A stretch of DNA of 43,213 nucleotides from the NCBI GenBank assembly GCA_947361615.1, contig CANAJP010000008.1, positions 1-43,213 on the forward strand, read 5' to 3'. Positions within the stretch are counted from its first letter, which is position 1, and each line of letters begins with the position of its first letter. The notes under the pieces are model-generated. The model was given only the letters and a program-made list of their open reading frames with translations, ran no database searches and was not told the origin of the DNA. The translations under genes and the position numbers were made by a program. Shown here one piece after another: positions 18,463 to 26,239 of the stretch. Origin of the DNA: an uncultured Candidatus Melainabacteria bacterium (GTDB taxonomy: Bacteria > Cyanobacteriota > Vampirovibrionia > Gastranaerophilales > Gastranaerophilaceae).

Positions 18463-19914
18463 ATGAAAATCAGCACTAAAAAACTGTTCATTCGTCTGAG
18501 TGAGTTCTCAGGTTTGTTAGTGGCATTACTTATTCTGTTTTTTGCTATAACAATTTCTGTATTTGCATATTTGTTTATGCAAAATGTTGACTATGCTTTT
18601 GATGGTGCTTATGGGGCCGGAGCTTATGCCAGAGGCGGAAGAGGCGGACAGGTATACCATGTTAAATCATTAGAAGATAACTACAATCCAGGAACCCTAC
18701 GTCATGCCTTGACTCAACGCGGTGCAAGAACTATTGTTTTTGATGTTGCCGGAATTATTGATTTGAAATCTCCGCTGATAGTGAAAAATGGATTTGTAAC
18801 GGTAGCAGGTCAAACAGCCCCCGGGGATGGAATTTGTATTCGCGGAAACTCTGTTATATTCAAGTGTAATCATGTAGTTTTAAGATATTTGCGTTTTAGA
18901 TTTGGTGTAAAAGATAAACCGGCGTCTTTGGTTATTAAAAATCAGAATAATATTATTATAGACCACTGTTCCTTTGCATGGGGAAATCCTAGCAACCTTG
19001 ATTTTTTTGATAACTCTGCTTCAACTATTCAGTGGTCAATCATAGGCGAATCTCTAGGTGCTTACGGTGCGCGTGTAGGCGGTTATGACGTTAGTATTCA
19101 CCATAACTATTTTGTTAATAACACGCTCGGGAACCCTTATTTCTGGCAGGAAAAATTTAGCCTGCTTGATGACGTTTTAATCGACTTTAGAAATAATGTT
19201 TTGTATAACTGGGGGCAGCAGTCAGTTCACGGTGTACACCTAGGGCTTTATAATCTTGTAAATAACTATTACAAATTTGGTTCTTCAACGATTATCCCTG
19301 CTCGTTTTCAGATAGTAGACACAGGAAGCAAGAACCAGACTCCGAACAGGGTTTTTGTAAGTAATAATTTTGTATTTTTAAATCCGCTTAATACTAAAGA
19401 TAATGTTATGGGCGTTTATCCTAATATTATGTATTTAGTAGAATCCAGAAATTCTATGATTTCACCAAGGGAATTCCCTCACGAATTGATTTATACACAC
19501 GGTGTTCAAACCGCTAAAGATAAGGTTTTGAAATACGCAGGTGCGTCTTTAAAACGTGATATTATTGATACTAATATGGTTGAAACCGTAAATGTACGCG
19601 AAATGGAACATACTTCATTCCGCAATAACTCCGAAATCTACCCTAAATATACAAACGGCGGTAAAACGGTTATGACTGATTCAGATGGTGATGGTATTCC
19701 TGATTACTGGGAAATCGAACACGGGCTTGATCCGAAAAATGTTTATGATGGAAGAAAATTTAACACAAAAAATCCTAAATATACCAATCTGGAAATTTAT
19801 TTGAACAGTATTGTCGAACCAATTACGCGGGCGGAATATCGTAGGCATAACATTGATTTTTCATCTTATTTACTATTTATAAGAAAGCTCGTTGGTAAAT
19901 ATAGAAAGAATTAA
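18463..19914 (+). CDS. Membrane-anchored PL1 pectate-lyase-like beta-helix protein
   Basis: The 483-residue protein has one N-terminal membrane segment (about 16-38) and then a beta-helix of the PL1 family: GAGAYARGGRGGQVYHV, VTVAGQTAPGDGICIRG, IIIDHCSFAW and SIHHNYF are close to family blocks. In active PL1 enzymes an Arg follows the HHN motif (as in RNPRF or ARLPLQR) and acts as the base; here the matching stretch reads NTLGNPYF with G223 and Y226, so that Arg is missing. A calcium-loop-like DSDGDGIPDYWE lies near 402-413, as found at the end of many secreted polysaccharide lyases. It is probably tethered to the cytoplasmic membrane facing outward. It may bind rather than cleave pectin-like glycans, or act on another polymer. 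Confidence 0.8.
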   Translation: MKISTKKLFIRLSEFSGLLVALLILFFAITISVFAYLFMQNVDYAFDGAYGAGAYARGGRGGQVYHVKSLEDNYNPGTLRHALTQRGARTIVFDVAGIIDLKSPLIVKNGFVTVAGQTAPGDGICIRGNSVIFKCNHVVLRYLRFRFGVKDKPASLVIKNQNNIIIDHCSFAWGNPSNLDFFDNSASTIQWSIIGESLGAYGARVGGYDVSIHHNYFVNNTLGNPYFWQEKFSLLDDVLIDFRNNVLYNWGQQSVHGVHLGLYNLVNNYYKFGSSTIIPARFQIVDTGSKNQTPNRVFVSNNFVFLNPLNTKDNVMGVYPNIMYLVESRNSMISPREFPHELIYTHGVQTAKDKVLKYAGASLKRDIIDTNMVETVNVREMEHTSFRNNSEIYPKYTNGGKTVMTDSDGDGIPDYWEIEHGLDPKNVYDGRKFNTKNPKYTNLEIYLNSIVEPITRAEYRRHNIDFSSYLLFIRKLVGKYRKN

Positions 19915-22900
19915 TTAAGCTTTTAATTTGAAGATTTTAAAGGTACCGTGTTCACCTTTACCGTTTCCGGCACCGCGGGAAACGAAGTCATCCCAGCGCA
20001 GGTTATCGACTTCGTCTGCGTAACCCTGCCCGTTACCGTTTGTGATTAATGCGTGGCCATGTTGGTTTTCGTATCCGTCACCCGGTATGTAGACAACTAT
20101 ATAACCTGCCGGTAAGCGTCTGATATCAGAAGCGTTGATTTCTCGGGATGTACCGTTACCAAGGTCAAGATACTTAACTTCTTCAAATTTACGTGGATTT
20201 TTACTAAAATATGTTGCTAAATCTTTTGCGGATTCGCACTTGTTCCAGGTTCCGTCACTGTTTTTAAAACCGATATTTGATCTTGAATCGACGACACCTG
20301 CACTTTCCAAACTAGATTTAACACCTGTTGCACAACGTCCGCCACAGTCCATCATTGCGGCAACATCTGATGCACATTCCGCTAAAATCTGTTCTCGTTT
20401 ACTAATTCTTGAGCCATCTGCAAGATAAGGGTTTACACCTTTGTCTGCTTCAACACCAAAACCATAATATTGCCCGCCATCTCTGGTAATACGTGAACGT
20501 CCGGCGCCAGCCCGGAAATTGTGTACATTATTTTTATTAATTACAATCTCTCTTTCACCACGTGCTAAAAGTCGCTCGCTCCTGCCGCGGTTACTTGCAA
20601 GGCCTGCAAGAACTCCAACCCCCTGTCTTGAGAGGTCGTAATTGTTAACAACAACTTGTCTGGATTGCAGATAGTCGCTTCTGAATGAATCTTGTGTTTC
20701 TCTTGCAGCTTCTCTTATTTTTGCGGGATTTACAATGTTTTGTGTTTTATTTTTAAGCTCACCAAGTTTTGCAAGCATGAGTTTCGCATCTTTTGTTGTC
20801 AATGATGCTGCTTCCTCAGGTGTTAAACCATAACCGAATGCAATATCATTTCGTTTAACGGCTGCAAGTAGTTGCTGCTGAATATCCTGTGGAACATTAT
20901 TCTTTGTAAGAGCTTCTTCTAATGTTTTGATATCATTTGATGAATTTTTCACATTAGTTGTATATGCGTTAGGCATAAAGATTACAGTACCTAATTGTCC
21001 GTTATTACCTTGACTTTCAGCCATGAGTGCATTTGCACGAATTGCGCTTGCACGGTTTGTTGAAACTCCATGTTCATTCGTGTACACTCTCACATTTCGT
21101 GCATATAACATGCTTCGTTTATGAGTTAAACGGCCTTCTGCGTCTTTTGTATTATCTGTAATTAATACCGGATCATTAGGGTCTTTGAGTCTGCTGAGTA
21201 AACCTTTTAGCTCGCCCAAATCATCATCTTTAGTGTCACCTACGCCATTCCAGCGCATGGCAATAACATCTTTGTCTGTTATTCTTACTTTATTTAATTC
21301 TTCAGCGCTATGTGGGCCATAATTGTGGCGTACAAATTTACCGTTTTTGTATACAGGAATATCAATTTTGCCTTCTGCGTTCAATTTATCAATTAATTCA
21401 TTATTTTGTTTTATAAGCTTAGCCCAGGTACCGTTAGGATTTTTAGTGCTAATTCTAAGATTGTTGAGTAAAACCATTGTTGCAATAGCTTGTTTTTCGT
21501 AATTATGAGATTTTTGAACAATTGGTCCGTGTTGAGTTTGAAGGGTTGTATAATTGTAAAAATCGTCTTCTTTAGAAATACCAAGACGGTCAAATTGCCC
21601 TTTTAATACTGGGTTTTCATTGTTATAATGTAACCCGAATTTCATCTGTGTTATACCAAGTGACTGGTATCCGTCTTTTATACCTAAGCCATATGCGAGA
21701 TCAGCAGCGCCTAAATCTTTCAAAATATTTCGACTTTGAAGATCACCGTTGTATAAGTAACTACCGAAGTGCGTTTCTTGTTCAGCAATAGCCATTGCAA
21801 TGCGTGCCAGTTCATCGTACTGAGCATTTGTAATGCCCAGCTGCTTCATAATTTTTTCTTTATTTTGTTCTAATGATTTTGCAAAAGCATTTTGCGCAGC
21901 ATTTGCTTCTTCTGTTCTAGAAATATTAATGGCTTTAGTTACATTATCGCCTATCACAGTGCGTTGTGCATCAAGTTGCTGGTATGCGTGATTAGTAATC
22001 TCCATACTATATGTTGGTTTACCTTTTTCAAGATTACCGTCGGAAGCATAATTTTTAGTAGTTTTAATTCCAAGATTTCCTTTGTTTTCAAGGCTTATTG
22101 GATTACCCTGAGCGTCAAATCTTATAGTTCGTTCTTCACCCATTTGAAGTGCCATCATCTCTTCATCAAATAAACTTCCTGCAAATTTAGCAAATGCATT
22201 TTGATCAGTTGATTTGATAACCATCTTATAGGTCAAATCGTCTGCTTGTGTTAAAGTTGGATTAAATCCGTTCATTCTAAAATCAACAAGCTTATCTCTT
22301 ACATTTTTAGGCAAATCTGTTTCTGATGGTAATAAATACTGAGCGTATTCGGCTTCTGATAAATCTTTAGAACGGGTTTTTATCTTAAAATTATCTTTTT
22401 TTGCTGTTGTAGCTTTGGTTGTAGTTTTTTTGCGTACAGGCAAAGACATGTGGCCTTTTTGAGTAGTTTTTCTAGACTTATGAATTTTACCCTCATTGCC
22501 GGCTGCCGGTTTGAATACATAGCCGTTATCGGAGTCAGTATCGCGGATAAGTTTTGCAGTTTTGTTGCAAAGCCCTTCAATTTGCTTCATATTTAACTTG
22601 CTCAAATCGTTAGGAATGCAATGTTTATTCATTCCTAATTCACGTAATCTGCGATTGAGCGGAGTTATAATGTATTTTTTAATATCTGCAATATCCATGC
22701 CCCATTCGTCATCAATATCAGTAACTAATTGAGGGTATGCTTCCAGAATGTATGCGACATTATTATTTCTTACCTTATCACCAAGAAGCTTACGTGTATT
22801 GGCATTCTTTGACGCTCCGGAAATCTGTTCTTTGAGTTGTTTAGCATAAATTTTTGCGTTATGTTTTATCGGAGCAATTTTTAATCTTTGTGAATAAGGT

Positions 22901-23565
22901 GTTTTATCTTGTGGAACTTGTTGAGGTTTTGGCTTTTCTTCCGCAGCTGTAGATTTTTTTCGCACCTCAGCGGCTGCAATAGCTTTTTGACCTGATTCGG
23001 TATTTGCCCAGCGTTTTTGTAAAGTCTTTTCATCTTCTGAATAATCTCTCATATTTTTAAGCGCTTCAGAATGTTCGCCAAGAAGTGTAATCTTCTGACC
23101 GACAGCAAACCAACCTTTTTTATTTGTTTGCGATTTTAAATGATTTATAAAAGCTCCGGCATCTTCACCTTGAAGCCCGAATTTTTCTGCCAATTTTTCA
23201 GGAGTATCACCCGGTTGAACAGTATAGTTTGTAAATGTTTTGTTTCCGGTAGGGGGGGGGGCTTCCTTAACAGGTTGTTGCTGTTGAGGTTCTTTGGATT
23301 CAGCAGGAGGATTTTCAGACTCAAAGTAAGCCATCATTTCAGGTGAAATATTGGTTTCAGTGCTTAAATAAGTTTTTATTGCGCTAATTTCAGCTGCGTC
23401 AAACACATTGTTTGCGTTGCCACCGCTTTCAGTTGAATCAAAGTTAGCCCAAATAGAGCCCGCAGTTGACTTCCCGATCAGGTTGTCCAACTTCGCGAGA
23501 TTAAGAGGTTTTCTTATATTTTGATTTACCTGATTCCCGTCAGTTCCGCCTACATTGCCTGCCAT
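19915..23565 (-). CDS. 1216-residue modular peptidoglycan-hydrolase-like protein (LysM, lysozyme-like, Cys/His amidase-like)
   Basis: Visible parts, in order: an EF-hand-like Asp-rich segment (about 42-63); a Pro/Gln linker encoded in part by a C10 run (about 85-108); a LysM domain (about 113-161, YTVQPGDTPEKLAEKFG); Lys-rich linkers; a lysozyme/lytic-transglycosylase-like stretch with AEQETHFGS near 597 and SLGITQMKFG near 635; and a C-terminal CHAP/NlpC-like unit with DCGGRCATGVKSSLE near 1073 and HGHALITNG near 1170. I infer a wall-cleaving enzyme with two catalytic parts; no signal peptide is visible, so export would need another route. The ATG has AGGGGTAA before it. A perfect TAAA-N15-GCCGATAT promoter lies 31-58 bases upstream. 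Catalytic assignments are from motif shape only. Confidence 0.75.
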   Translation of the reverse strand: MAGNVGGTDGNQVNQNIRKPLNLAKLDNLIGKSTAGSIWANFDSTESGGNANNVFDAAEISAIKTYLSTETNISPEMMAYFESENPPAESKEPQQQQPVKEAPPPTGNKTFTNYTVQPGDTPEKLAEKFGLQGEDAGAFINHLKSQTNKKGWFAVGQKITLLGEHSEALKNMRDYSEDEKTLQKRWANTESGQKAIAAAEVRKKSTAAEEKPKPQQVPQDKTPYSQRLKIAPIKHNAKIYAKQLKEQISGASKNANTRKLLGDKVRNNNVAYILEAYPQLVTDIDDEWGMDIADIKKYIITPLNRRLRELGMNKHCIPNDLSKLNMKQIEGLCNKTAKLIRDTDSDNGYVFKPAAGNEGKIHKSRKTTQKGHMSLPVRKKTTTKATTAKKDNFKIKTRSKDLSEAEYAQYLLPSETDLPKNVRDKLVDFRMNGFNPTLTQADDLTYKMVIKSTDQNAFAKFAGSLFDEEMMALQMGEERTIRFDAQGNPISLENKGNLGIKTTKNYASDGNLEKGKPTYSMEITNHAYQQLDAQRTVIGDNVTKAINISRTEEANAAQNAFAKSLEQNKEKIMKQLGITNAQYDELARIAMAIAEQETHFGSYLYNGDLQSRNILKDLGAADLAYGLGIKDGYQSLGITQMKFGLHYNNENPVLKGQFDRLGISKEDDFYNYTTLQTQHGPIVQKSHNYEKQAIATMVLLNNLRISTKNPNGTWAKLIKQNNELIDKLNAEGKIDIPVYKNGKFVRHNYGPHSAEELNKVRITDKDVIAMRWNGVGDTKDDDLGELKGLLSRLKDPNDPVLITDNTKDAEGRLTHKRSMLYARNVRVYTNEHGVSTNRASAIRANALMAESQGNNGQLGTVIFMPNAYTTNVKNSSNDIKTLEEALTKNNVPQDIQQQLLAAVKRNDIAFGYGLTPEEAASLTTKDAKLMLAKLGELKNKTQNIVNPAKIREAARETQDSFRSDYLQSRQVVVNNYDLSRQGVGVLAGLASNRGRSERLLARGEREIVINKNNVHNFRAGAGRSRITRDGGQYYGFGVEADKGVNPYLADGSRISKREQILAECASDVAAMMDCGGRCATGVKSSLESAGVVDSRSNIGFKNSDGTWNKCESAKDLATYFSKNPRKFEEVKYLDLGNGTSREINASDIRRLPAGYIVVYIPGDGYENQHGHALITNGNGQGYADEVDNLRWDDFVSRGAGNGKGEHGTFKIFKLKA
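23252..23261 (-). repeat. C10 homopolymer inside the wall-hydrolase gene
   Basis: Ten consecutive G on the given strand are ten C in the coding strand, encoding Ala-Pro-Pro-Pro near residues 102-105. It is the longest G/C run seen in this AT-rich window. Gain or loss of one base would cut the protein before its LysM domain. Confidence 0.85.
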
Positions 23566-23596
23566 ATTTACCCCTATAGTGATTATAGTTCTATAA

Positions 23597-23623
23597 ATAT
23601 CGGCATTTTTTTAAGAAAATTTA
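23597..23623 (-). promoter_or_regulatory. Sigma-28/SigD-type promoter of the wall-hydrolase gene
   Basis: Reverse strand: TAAA, exactly 15 bases, GCCGATAT. This is the full published consensus for SigD/FliA-class sigma factors. The predicted transcription start leaves a leader of about 25 bases with AGGGGTAA before the ATG. Confidence 0.65.
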
Positions 23624-23640
23624 GTAATATTAACAAATTT

Positions 23641-24339
23641 TTACAAAGTTTTCACAGGCATACGTCCGCAGGACTTGTCTTCATCGCAGAAGCCCAGACG
23701 CTGGCATTTGGGAACCAAATAAGGTTTAAGCCAAGGCTCTTCTTTAAGCAACTCATCGCACATCATTTTAACCATCGTACGGATTTCATATTGTGCACGG
23801 GTACAAAGACGCAGGTTAGCAATGTGAATCATTTCTCTAAGATTCAAACTGCACACAAGTGAACTTGCTGCTGCGTTTGGAAGAACAAAGCGTGCGTCTT
23901 CTGCAGGAATTCCTGCATCAACAAATTCTTGATATTTATTTGAAATTTCGCTCATAAAAGCCTGAAATTTTTCTTTTAATTCAGGATTTTTTTCAATTGT
24001 AGGCGGGATTATGTAATCAAATTCACCTTTTTCTTTAACATAACGTTGAGATTTTTGTGAGAATGACATGTGTCTGTGACGCACAAGCTGGTGGGTGCAG
24101 GCACGGGAAACATTCGAAATGGCAAACGAAATCTGAATGTGTTCAATCGTTGAATAGTGACCTGATGAGATTACGCGCTCAATAAGTTTTAGCATTTTTT
24201 CTTCGTCATCGGTTGAATTGTAAATGTTAATCGGATAATCCGCGCTGTAGCAGGTTCTGCATGCTGTATAGACCGTCTTTAACATATTTTCAGGTTTTGA
24301 GATAAGATTAACCACGGGTTTGTTGTTTTCGTTTGTCAT
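23641..24339 (-). CDS. thyX: Flavin-dependent thymidylate synthase
   Basis: ThyX methylates dUMP to dTMP with methylene-tetrahydrofolate and reduced FAD, without the ThyA mechanism. The 232-residue product carries the diagnostic RHRxxSxxxxSxR motif as RHRHMSFSQKSQR at 87-99. Other family segments are SSGHYSTIEHIQISFAI near 58-74 and NLREMIHIANLRLCTRAQYEIR, which holds the dUMP and flavin contacts. The ATG has GGAGT before it. It is divergent from the ABC permease gene and seems to share a palindromic -35 hexamer with it. No thyA is seen in the window. Confidence 0.96.
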   Translation of the reverse strand: MTNENNKPVVNLISKPENMLKTVYTACRTCYSADYPINIYNSTDDEEKMLKLIERVISSGHYSTIEHIQISFAISNVSRACTHQLVRHRHMSFSQKSQRYVKEKGEFDYIIPPTIEKNPELKEKFQAFMSEISNKYQEFVDAGIPAEDARFVLPNAAASSLVCSLNLREMIHIANLRLCTRAQYEIRTMVKMMCDELLKEEPWLKPYLVPKCQRLGFCDEDKSCGRMPVKTL

Positions 24340-24359
24340 TTTTCATACTCCTTTCATTT

Positions 24360-24388
24360 ATAATATAATCATATTTGCTTATTTGCAA
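24360..24388 (-). promoter_or_regulatory. Promoter of thyX
   Basis: Reverse strand: TTGCAA, 17 bases, TATTAT. The TTGCAA at 24383-24388 is its own reverse complement and also forms the -35 of the rightward promoter. Confidence 0.55.
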
Positions 24389-24411
24389 GTTAATTAATTT
24401 TTGTTTATAAT
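24383..24411 (+). promoter_or_regulatory. Promoter of the ABC permease operon, leaderless
   Basis: TTGCAA, 17 bases, TATAAT, then 6 bases to ATG 24418 with no Shine-Dalgarno. The transcript should begin at the start codon. Confidence 0.65.
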
Positions 24412-24417
24412 TCGTTT

Positions 24418-25290
24418 ATGTATAAGTTTTACGGGAAATATGTACCTTATTTATTTTTGGTGCCGGCGCTTGTTTTGTTGGGAATTTTCTTTTTCCTGCC
24501 GTTTATGCAAACTTTATTTTTAAGTTTTAATGATTATTCGGAAAACCTGTATAATCCTGTTTGGAGTGGCTTTGCAAATTACATTGCAGTCTTTAAAGAC
24601 CCTGTTTTTATAAAAGTTCTTTTGAATACTTTTTTGTTTTTATTAATCGCTGTTCCTTTTCTAACAATTTTTCCGTTGTTTCTGGCAATTCTTGTTAATC
24701 AGAAACTTCGCGGTATGAAATTATACAAAGTTTTGATATATCTTCCTGTTGTTGTGTCAATTGTTGTTTGTGCAATTGCGTTTAAGTGGCTTTATGCTGA
24801 ACAGGGGATATTAAATTATTTTATTTCTGTTGTTGGACTTGGGCCTGTTGGCTGGCTAACAGATACAAGATTTTCGCTTCTTTCTGTGGCTCTTGTGACT
24901 ATTTGGAAAGGTATCGGATATTATATGGTAATTTACCTTGCAGCCTTGATGAGTGTGCCCAGGGAGCTTTATGAAGCGTGCGAAATAGACGGTGCAAATT
25001 CGTGGCAGAAACATTTGACGGTAAGCGTGCCGCATTTAATGCCAACGATTGCGCTTGTGTCTACTATCAGCGCAATTTCTGCTATGAAAGTTTTCGCTGA
25101 AATTTATGTTATGACAAAGGGCGGGCCGTTAAATTCATCAAAAACTATTGTTTATTACATATATGAGCGCGCATTTGAAAATCTTGATTTAGGTATGGCG
25201 TCAGCGATGGCAGTAATACTTTTAATAATTGTTTTAATTCTTTCATCTGTTAATATTTTTTGTTTTGAAAGGGATAAGTATAGATTATGA
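24418..25290 (+). CDS. Carbohydrate ABC transporter permease, MalF/UgpA type
   Basis: A 290-residue inner-membrane permease with six hydrophobic helices. The EAA loop that docks on the ATPase is ELYEACEIDGANSWQKH near 187-203, followed by the usual VPHLMPT. Sugar or glycerol-phosphate uptake is the family role; the substrate cannot be read. It lacks a ribosome binding site and appears to be translated from a leaderless mRNA. Its last 4 bases overlap the start of the second permease (ATGA). No substrate-binding protein or ATPase gene lies nearby, so these must be supplied from elsewhere, for example by a shared MsmK-like ATPase. Confidence 0.92.
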   Translation: MYKFYGKYVPYLFLVPALVLLGIFFFLPFMQTLFLSFNDYSENLYNPVWSGFANYIAVFKDPVFIKVLLNTFLFLLIAVPFLTIFPLFLAILVNQKLRGMKLYKVLIYLPVVVSIVVCAIAFKWLYAEQGILNYFISVVGLGPVGWLTDTRFSLLSVALVTIWKGIGYYMVIYLAALMSVPRELYEACEIDGANSWQKHLTVSVPHLMPTIALVSTISAISAMKVFAEIYVMTKGGPLNSSKTIVYYIYERAFENLDLGMASAMAVILLIIVLILSSVNIFCFERDKYRL

Positions 25291-26123
25291 AAATAAAACC
25301 CATATTGTCGCATATTTTATTAATCACCGTATCTCTTTTATCCTTATTCCCGTTTTTGTGGTTAATTTCCACATCTCTCAAGGGCGCAGGAGAAAATATT
25401 TTTGCTTATCCGCCGAATTTTATCCCGCATGATTTCACGTTTGAAAACTATACAGGCGTCTGGGGCAGAGTTAACTTTTTAAAATATTTCTTTAATAGCG
25501 CGGTTGTTGCGTTTTTTACGGTAGTTTTAAACCTTATTTTTTCCTCAATGGCAGCATATCCGCTTGCAAGAATGGAGTTTAAAGGGAAAAAAGTTGCGTT
25601 TTTTGCAATACTTGCCACAATTATGATTCCGTTTCAAGCAATAATGCTTCCGATATATTTGATAATACTGAAACTTAACCTTGTTGATACAGCAGGGTTT
25701 GTTCAAGGATATTTAGGGCTGATATTGCCGTTTGCAGTAAGTGCATTTGGAATATTTCTCATGCGTCAGGCTTTTCTTGCTATTCCGCGCGAAATGGAAG
25801 AGGCTGCAATTGTAGACGGGTGCAATTCTTTACAAATTTTCTTTAAAGTTTTACTTCCTATGGTCAAACCCACACTCGCAATTCTTGCAATATTTACATT
25901 CATCGGATCGTGGGGTGAATTCCTCTGGCCGAGTATTGTTTTGACTTATGAAAAAATGTTCACTCTGCCTGTCGGAATTAATAATCTTCAAGGGATTTTT
26001 AGTTCAAACTGGCGTTACATTGCGGCGGGTTCAATAATTTCAATTATCCCGATAATCGTATTTTTCTTGTCGCTTCAACGCTACTTCATTGCAGGCGAAA
26101 ACGAGGGGGCAGTCAAAGGTTAG
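25287..26123 (+). CDS. Carbohydrate ABC transporter permease, MalG/UgpE type
   Basis: The 278-residue partner permease, with six predicted helices and the EAA loop EMEEAAIVDGCNSLQIF near 170-186 followed by LLPMVKPTLA. The TSLKGAGE segment near 30 and the ANYTGVW-like periplasmic stretch (FENYTGVWGRVNF) are typical of the CUT1 class. It overlaps the first permease by 4 bases and is probably made in equal amount. A weak hairpin with a T run follows the stop at about 26122-26140. Confidence 0.92.
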   Translation: MKIKPILSHILLITVSLLSLFPFLWLISTSLKGAGENIFAYPPNFIPHDFTFENYTGVWGRVNFLKYFFNSAVVAFFTVVLNLIFSSMAAYPLARMEFKGKKVAFFAILATIMIPFQAIMLPIYLIILKLNLVDTAGFVQGYLGLILPFAVSAFGIFLMRQAFLAIPREMEEAAIVDGCNSLQIFFKVLLPMVKPTLAILAIFTFIGSWGEFLWPSIVLTYEKMFTLPVGINNLQGIFSSNWRYIAAGSIISIIPIIVFFLSLQRYFIAGENEGAVKG

Positions 26124-26146
26124 CCTGTTGGCCTATTTTTGTTTAT

Positions 26147-26192
26147 TAAACTTAATGAATTAATTGACAATATATCCTTTTTATAGTTTACT
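26147..26192 (+). promoter_or_regulatory. Overlapping promoters before the 531-residue protein gene
   Basis: Two readings overlap. A sigma-70 site is TTGACA (26164-26169), 17 bases, TTTACT (26187-26192). A sigma-28-like site is TAAA (26147-26150), exactly 15 bases, GACAATAT (26166-26173), matching 6 of 8 bases of GCCGATAT. The sigma-70 reading is the stronger. Confidence 0.5.
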
Positions 26193-26239
26193 CAAGATAT
26201 AAACTGCTAAATTGTTAGTAATTAAGGGGCTAGGATTTT

